In this document: one piece after another, positions 58,901 through 64,000 of the stretch | Numbering within the stretch: position 1 is the first letter of the stretch | How the letters are laid out: every line of letters starts with the position of its first letter | Assembly: GCA_016169945.1 (NCBI GenBank) | Contig: JADLSH010000217.1 | Span: 1,116,001 to 1,180,000 of the forward strand | DNA length: 64,000 bases | Reading direction: 5' to 3' | Source of the DNA: Trachythela sp. YZ-2020 | Taxonomy: Eukaryota > Cnidaria > Anthozoa > Malacalcyonacea > Clavulariidae | Made by a program: the position numbers and the translations under genes | Notes under the pieces: generated by a model | Seen by the model: only the letters and a program-made list of their open reading frames with translations | The model's database searches: none | What the model was told of the DNA's origin: nothing

Positions 58901-61900
58901 ATTATTAACAGTATAATTTTACAGACAAATATGCAAGAAATCATTAACAACGCGTTACTCACGCGTTACCCACCAGTTACCATACGCGTTACCATTATAA
59001 TAGTCCAATTTTACACACAGATATGCAAGCAATGATTAACAACGCGTTACCCACCATTACCATACGCGTTAGCATACGCGTCACCATGAATCTTCGTTCT
59101 TTTATATGCATTCTATTAATATCGTCACGCGTTACCACGCGTTACCTTTCTTTTCAAGAAAGATTACTATAGATGTTTTAATAGAAAATTTATGGAAACG
59201 CGTGGTAACGCGTTGTCTTATGAAAGGAAACTTAGCAAGAACATTTAATTCATGGTAACGCGTACAGTAGCGTGTGTTGTAACGCTTTTCCTTATATATA
59301 TATAGTAACGAAAACTTAATAAAAGCAATTCATTAATGGTAACGCGTACGGTAACACGTACCTGTATAGTAACACGTGTGGTAACGCGTATGGTAACCCT
59401 TTGTGTTGTGTTTCATTAAAGTTAGTTACTATATTCAATAATGCAATAGGTTCATGTGCTTAATATTTTGTTCGCTGCCCCTTGCATTTAATTATTAAAC
59501 CAATTCTTTGTTCTGTTTCCCTAGACCTGAGTACAATATAATTAGTAATGCATGTCGGAAGTAACAGGCCTTTCTCTCAGAAGAACTCAGTAAATTCTGC
59601 GAACTCTTTACCCGATCACACCAATTCCAATCCATCCCCCCCCCCGGCCCATGCCTGGCCCAGGGTCATATTAGGCATTGTAGCATTTAGAGGAAAACGC
59701 TATTATTTCATACTCAAAATATTATTCAAGTCATAGAAACAATGAAATATGAATAGTTTGAAACATAACCTTTAATATTAAAGCATGTAAGGTCTGTCAC
59801 CAAATCAGCGACCACCCCGGTTAAACTGTCTCCACTGTAATATTGTAAACTTGAGTAATAGTGTCCATAGGAACATAAAGAGTGACTAAGAGACATGTTA
59901 CTCAAGATAATTTCATAAGAATTTCAAGTCGTATTTTACTAAGTGTTATCAATTTTTCAGACAATCGTCCACAAAATATATTGAGACAAATCACCACCCC
60001 CCTTCTCCCAATTTCAATGTTGAATTGCTATATTCTTTGTAATTGAAACTATGAAACATAATGTGAAACTAGAACCGAGACTGGTTCATTGGGAGTCGAA
60101 ATCCAACATATGATATTTTAATTCAACTTATATACTGCTATATCGAAATACAACATTGAAATTGGGGAGGGATTTGTCTCAAATATTTTGTGGACGATTG
60201 TCTGAAAATCTAAAAGTAAACGAACAGAGATTGTGGCTATTTACTCTATACAATTTTCATTGTAAGCGCTTATGCTAATCGACAAACGTTTGAATAATGT
60301 ATGTCATTATGATTTGCATATCATATATATTAACAACTGGATATGTATACATATATATATGACATCATACAGTATTTTATTAGAGTTTGTTAATCATATA
60401 TGTAAACCATACCTTTGCCATTCCTTGTTCCTTTCAAACCTTTCCTTATATTCTAAATCAAAAAATATTTCAACGATAACTGACGCGCACAACTTCAGAA
60501 ATAAAGATATTAATGTTTTAATATGTAAATTCACATACATGTACAACTACAAGGCCAACATGTAAACAGCCTCGTTCTCAAACCGAAATCAGCCTTTCTG
60601 AAGTATTGAATCACATGTATATTCATGGGCTACTGTTTTGGCACCAAATTCAACTTTAACACTGTGTTTGCAATGGAAGTCGAATGCACTATATGATCGG
60701 GAGACCGAAATTATGGCAATCAGATGGAAGGTGATTGCATTGAGTTTAAGCATCAAATCCGGAAAGTGAACAAAAACAAGCTACTGCATTTGCTCGCTGA
60801 TTTACCGAATTAGCATTATTGGGAGAAGCTAAGAGGAATTTAAACTCCCAAAGTTCAACAGAATATATAGTATTCAACCATGAAACTTCATTATTAACAG
60901 TATAATTTTACAGACAAATATGCAAGAAATCATTAACAACGCGTTACTCACGCGTTACCCACCAGTTACCATACGCGTTACCATTATAATAGTCCAATTT
61001 TACACACAGATATGCAAGCAATGATTAACAACGCGTTACCCACCATTACCATACGCGTTAGCATACGCGTCACCATGAATCTTCGTTCTTTTATATGCAT
61101 TCTATTAATATCGTCACGCGTTACCACGCGTTACCTTTCTTTTCAAGAAAGATTACTATAGATGTTTTAATAGAAAATTTATGGAAACGCGTGGTAACGC
61201 GTTGTCTTATGAAAGGAAACTTAGCAAGAACATTTAATTCATGGTAACGCGTACAGTAGCGTGTGTTGTAACGCTTTTCCTTATATATATATAGTAACGA
61301 AAACTTAATAAAAGCAATTCATTAATGGTAACGCGTACGGTAACACGTACCTGTATAGTAACACGTGTGGTAACGCGTATGGTAACCCTTTGTGTTGTGT
61401 TTCATTAAAGTTAGTTACTATATTCAATAATGCAATAGGTTCATGTGCTTAATATTTTGTTCGCTGCCCTTGCATTTAATTATTAAACCAATTCTTTGTT
61501 CTGTTTCCTAGACCTGAGTACAATATAATTAGTAATGCATGTCGGAAGTAACAGGCCTTTCTCTCAGAAGAACTCAGTAAATTCTGCGAACTCTTTACCC
61601 GATCACACCAATTCCAATCCATCCCCTCGGCCCACCCCCGCCCATGCCTGGCCCAGGGTCATATTAGGCATTGTAGCATTTAGAGGAAAACGCTATTATT
61701 TCATACTCAAAATATTATTCAAGTCATAGAAACAATGAAATATGAATAGTTTGAAACATAACCTTTAATATTAAAGCATGTAAGGTCTGTCACCAAATCA
61801 GCGACCACCCCCCCCCCGGTTAAACTGTCTCCACTGTAATATTGTAAACTTGAGTAATAGTGTCCATAGGAACATAAAGAGTGACTAAGAGACATGTTAC

Positions 61901-64000
61901 TCAAGATAATTTCATAAGAATTTCAAGTCGTATTTTACTAAGTGTTATCAATTTTTCAGACAATCGTCCACAAAATATATTGAGACTTTTGGAATCACCA
62001 CCCCCCTTCCCCCAATTTCAATGTTGAATTGCTATATTCTTTGTAATTGAAACTATGAAACATAATGTGAAACTAGAACCGAGACTGGTTCATTGGGAGT
62101 CGAAATCCAACATATGATATTTTAATTCAACTTATATAGTGGTATATCGAAATACAACATTGATTTTTGTGGGGAAGTATTTGTCTCAAATATTTTGTGG
62201 ACGATTGTCTGAAAATCTAAAAGTAAACGAACAGAGATTGTGGCTATTTACTCTATACAATTTTCATTGTAAGCGCTTATGCTAATCGACAAACGTTTGA
62301 ATAATGTATGTCATTATGATTTGCATATCATATATATTAACAACTGGATATGTATACATATATATGACATCATACAGTATTTTATTAGAGTTTGTTAATC
62401 ATATATGTAAAACCATACCTTTGCCATTCCTTGTTCCTTTCAAACCTTTCCTTATATTCTAAATCAAAAAATATTTCAACGATAACTGACGCGCACAACT
62501 TCAGAAATAAAGATATTAATGTTTTAATATGTAAATTCACATACATGTACAACTACAAGGCCAACATGTAAACAGCCTCGTTCTCAAACCGGAAATCAGC
62601 CTTTCTGAAGTATTGAATCACATGTATATTCATGGGCTACTGTTTTGGCACCAAATTCAACTTTAACACTGTGTTTGCAATGGAAGTCGAATGCACTATA
62701 TGATCGGGAGACCGAAATTATGGCAATCAGATGGAAGGTGATTGCATTGAGTTTAAGCATCAAATCCCGGAAAGTGAACAAAACAAGCTACTGCATTTGC
62801 TCGCTGATTTACCGAATTAGCATTATTGGGAGAAGCTAAGAGGAATTTAAACTCCCAAAGTTCAACAGAATATATAGTATTCAACCATGAAACTTCATTA
62901 TTAACAGTATAATTTTACAGACAAATATGCAAGAAATCATTAACAACGCGTTACTCACGCGTTACCCACCAGTTACCATACGCGTTACCATTATAATAGT
63001 CCAATTTTACACACAGATATGCAAGCAATGATTAACAACGCGTTACCCACCATTACCATACGCGTTAGCATACGCGTCACCATGAATCTTCGTTCTTTTA
63101 TATGCATTCTATTAATATCGTCACGCGTTACCACGCGTTACCTTTCTTTTCAAGAAAGATTACTATAGATGTTTTAATAGAAAATTTATGGAAACGCGTG
63201 GTAACGCGTTGTCTTATGAAAGGAAACTTAGCAAGAACATTTAATTCATGGTAACGCGTACAGTAGCGTGTGTTGTAACGCTTTTCCTTATATATATATA
63301 GTAACGAAAACTTAATAAAAGCAATTCATTAATGGTAACGCGTACGGTAACACGTACCTGTATAGTAACACGTGTGGTAACGCGTATGGTAACCCTTTGT
63401 GTTGTGTTTCATTAAAGTTAGTTACTATATTCAATAATGCAATAGGTTCATGTGCTTAATATTTTGTTCGCTGCCCCTTGCATTTAATTATTAAACCAAT
63501 TCTTTGTTCTGTTTCCCTAGACCTGAGTACAATATAATTAGTAATGCATGTCGGAAGTAACAGGCCTTTCTCTCAGAAGAACTCAGTAAATTCTGCGAAC
63601 TCTTTACCCGATCACACCAATTCCAATCCATCCCCCCCCCGGCCCACCCCGCCCATGCCTGGCCCAGGGTCATATTAGGCATTGTAGCATTTAGAGGAAA
63701 ACGCTATTATTTCATACTCAAAATATTATTCAAGTCATAGAAACAATGAAATATGAATAGTTTGAAACATAACCTTTAATATTAAAGCATGTAAGGTCTG
63801 TCACCAAATCAGCGACCACCCCCCCCCCCCGGTTAAACTGTCTCCACTGTAATATTGTAAACTTGAGTAATAGTGTCCATAGGAACATAAAGAGTGACTA
63901 AGAGACATGTTACTCAAGATAATTTCATAAGAATTTCAAGTCGTATTTTACTAAGTGTTATCAATTTTTCAGACAATCGTCCACAAAATATATTGAGACT

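Larger units (their letters stand above)
43168..64000. repeat. About 2.0-kb satellite array, ten units plus the start of an eleventh
   Basis: Units defined by atcgtccacaaaatatattg begin at 43171, 45185, 47200, 49211, 51212, 53212, 55962, 57967, 59964, 61963 and 63976. Lengths are 1997-2015 bp except the sixth (2750 bp). Similarity between units is very high, differing by scattered substitutions and C-run lengths. Each unit holds a roughly 250-bp inverted repeat, about 950 bp of AT-rich DNA, a roughly 450-bp ACGCGT-rich domain and a tail with a C-rich tract (ccccgcccatgcctggcccag). Short open frames recur in every unit but are 60-78 codons, low in complexity and not conserved across indels. 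No 5S, U snRNA, histone or spliced-leader gene was recognised. The array runs off the right edge. Confidence 0.97.

Noticed and set aside
43500..63700. Recurring 60-78-codon frames in each satellite unit
   Set aside because: They recur because the unit recurs. They are AT-biased or translate the ACGCGT domain, overlap on both strands and are broken by small indels in some units.

Overview
The window is eukaryotic and animal-like. It has nuclear-type tRNA genes (one class carries a short intron after position 37), several non-LTR retrotransposon fragments, Helitron-type Rep/helicase remnants, MITEs with clean target-site duplications (TSDs), long minisatellites and a large satellite array. The transposon content (Helitrons with an N-terminal cysteine-protease domain, CR1/L2-like LINEs, retrotransposon and tyrosine-recombinase fragments) looks like a marine invertebrate, most likely a cnidarian. 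That assignment is an inference. No intact conventional protein-coding gene can be supported; one possible terminal exon lies at 7795-7944.

Layout. 1-2352 (minus): decayed N-terminal part of a Helitron-type protein, a cysteine-protease-like domain followed by about 23 copies of a 69-bp (23-codon) repeat. 3.1-8.7 kb: two LINE 3' ends, a long (TCTG)n tract, a Harbinger-like MITE, a possible small terminal exon and a hAT-like MITE. 10.4-13.8 kb: tRNA array A, units of about 1.15 kb in the order Leu(CAG)-like, Gln on the opposite strand, Leu(TAA) with intron, Gly(TCC), Leu(AAG). 13.9-22.8 kb: inverted-repeat elements, including a 3.5-kb foldback-like structure edged by a 33-bp minisatellite. 22.9-31 kb: a second Helitron-type gene on the plus strand, in pieces and split by at least four later insertions. 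31-33.4 kb: another Harbinger-like element, a zinc-finger fragment and a TA-flanked inverted-repeat element. 33.4-37.3 kb: tRNA array B. Its last Leu-like gene is split by a TTAA-flanked MITE and a 5-kb LINE (37489-42475). 42.5-43.17 kb: tRNA array C, which ends inside a tRNA-Gly gene.

43168-64000 is a tandem array of ten complete units of about 2.0 kb (one enlarged to 2.75 kb) and the start of an eleventh. Each unit opens with a roughly 250-bp inverted repeat and carries a roughly 450-bp domain with about 13 ACGCGT hexamers. The flanks of these hexamers read GTTAC on one side and GTAAC on the other, around a central hairpin. I recognise no RNA or protein gene in the unit.

The only elements that look functional are the better-preserved tRNA genes, which carry internal A and B boxes. 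Mobile DNA dominates the rest. The most unusual objects are the ACGCGT satellite that begins inside a tRNA gene, the degenerating multi-tRNA tandem array, and the Helitron protease domain invaded by its own in-frame minisatellite.
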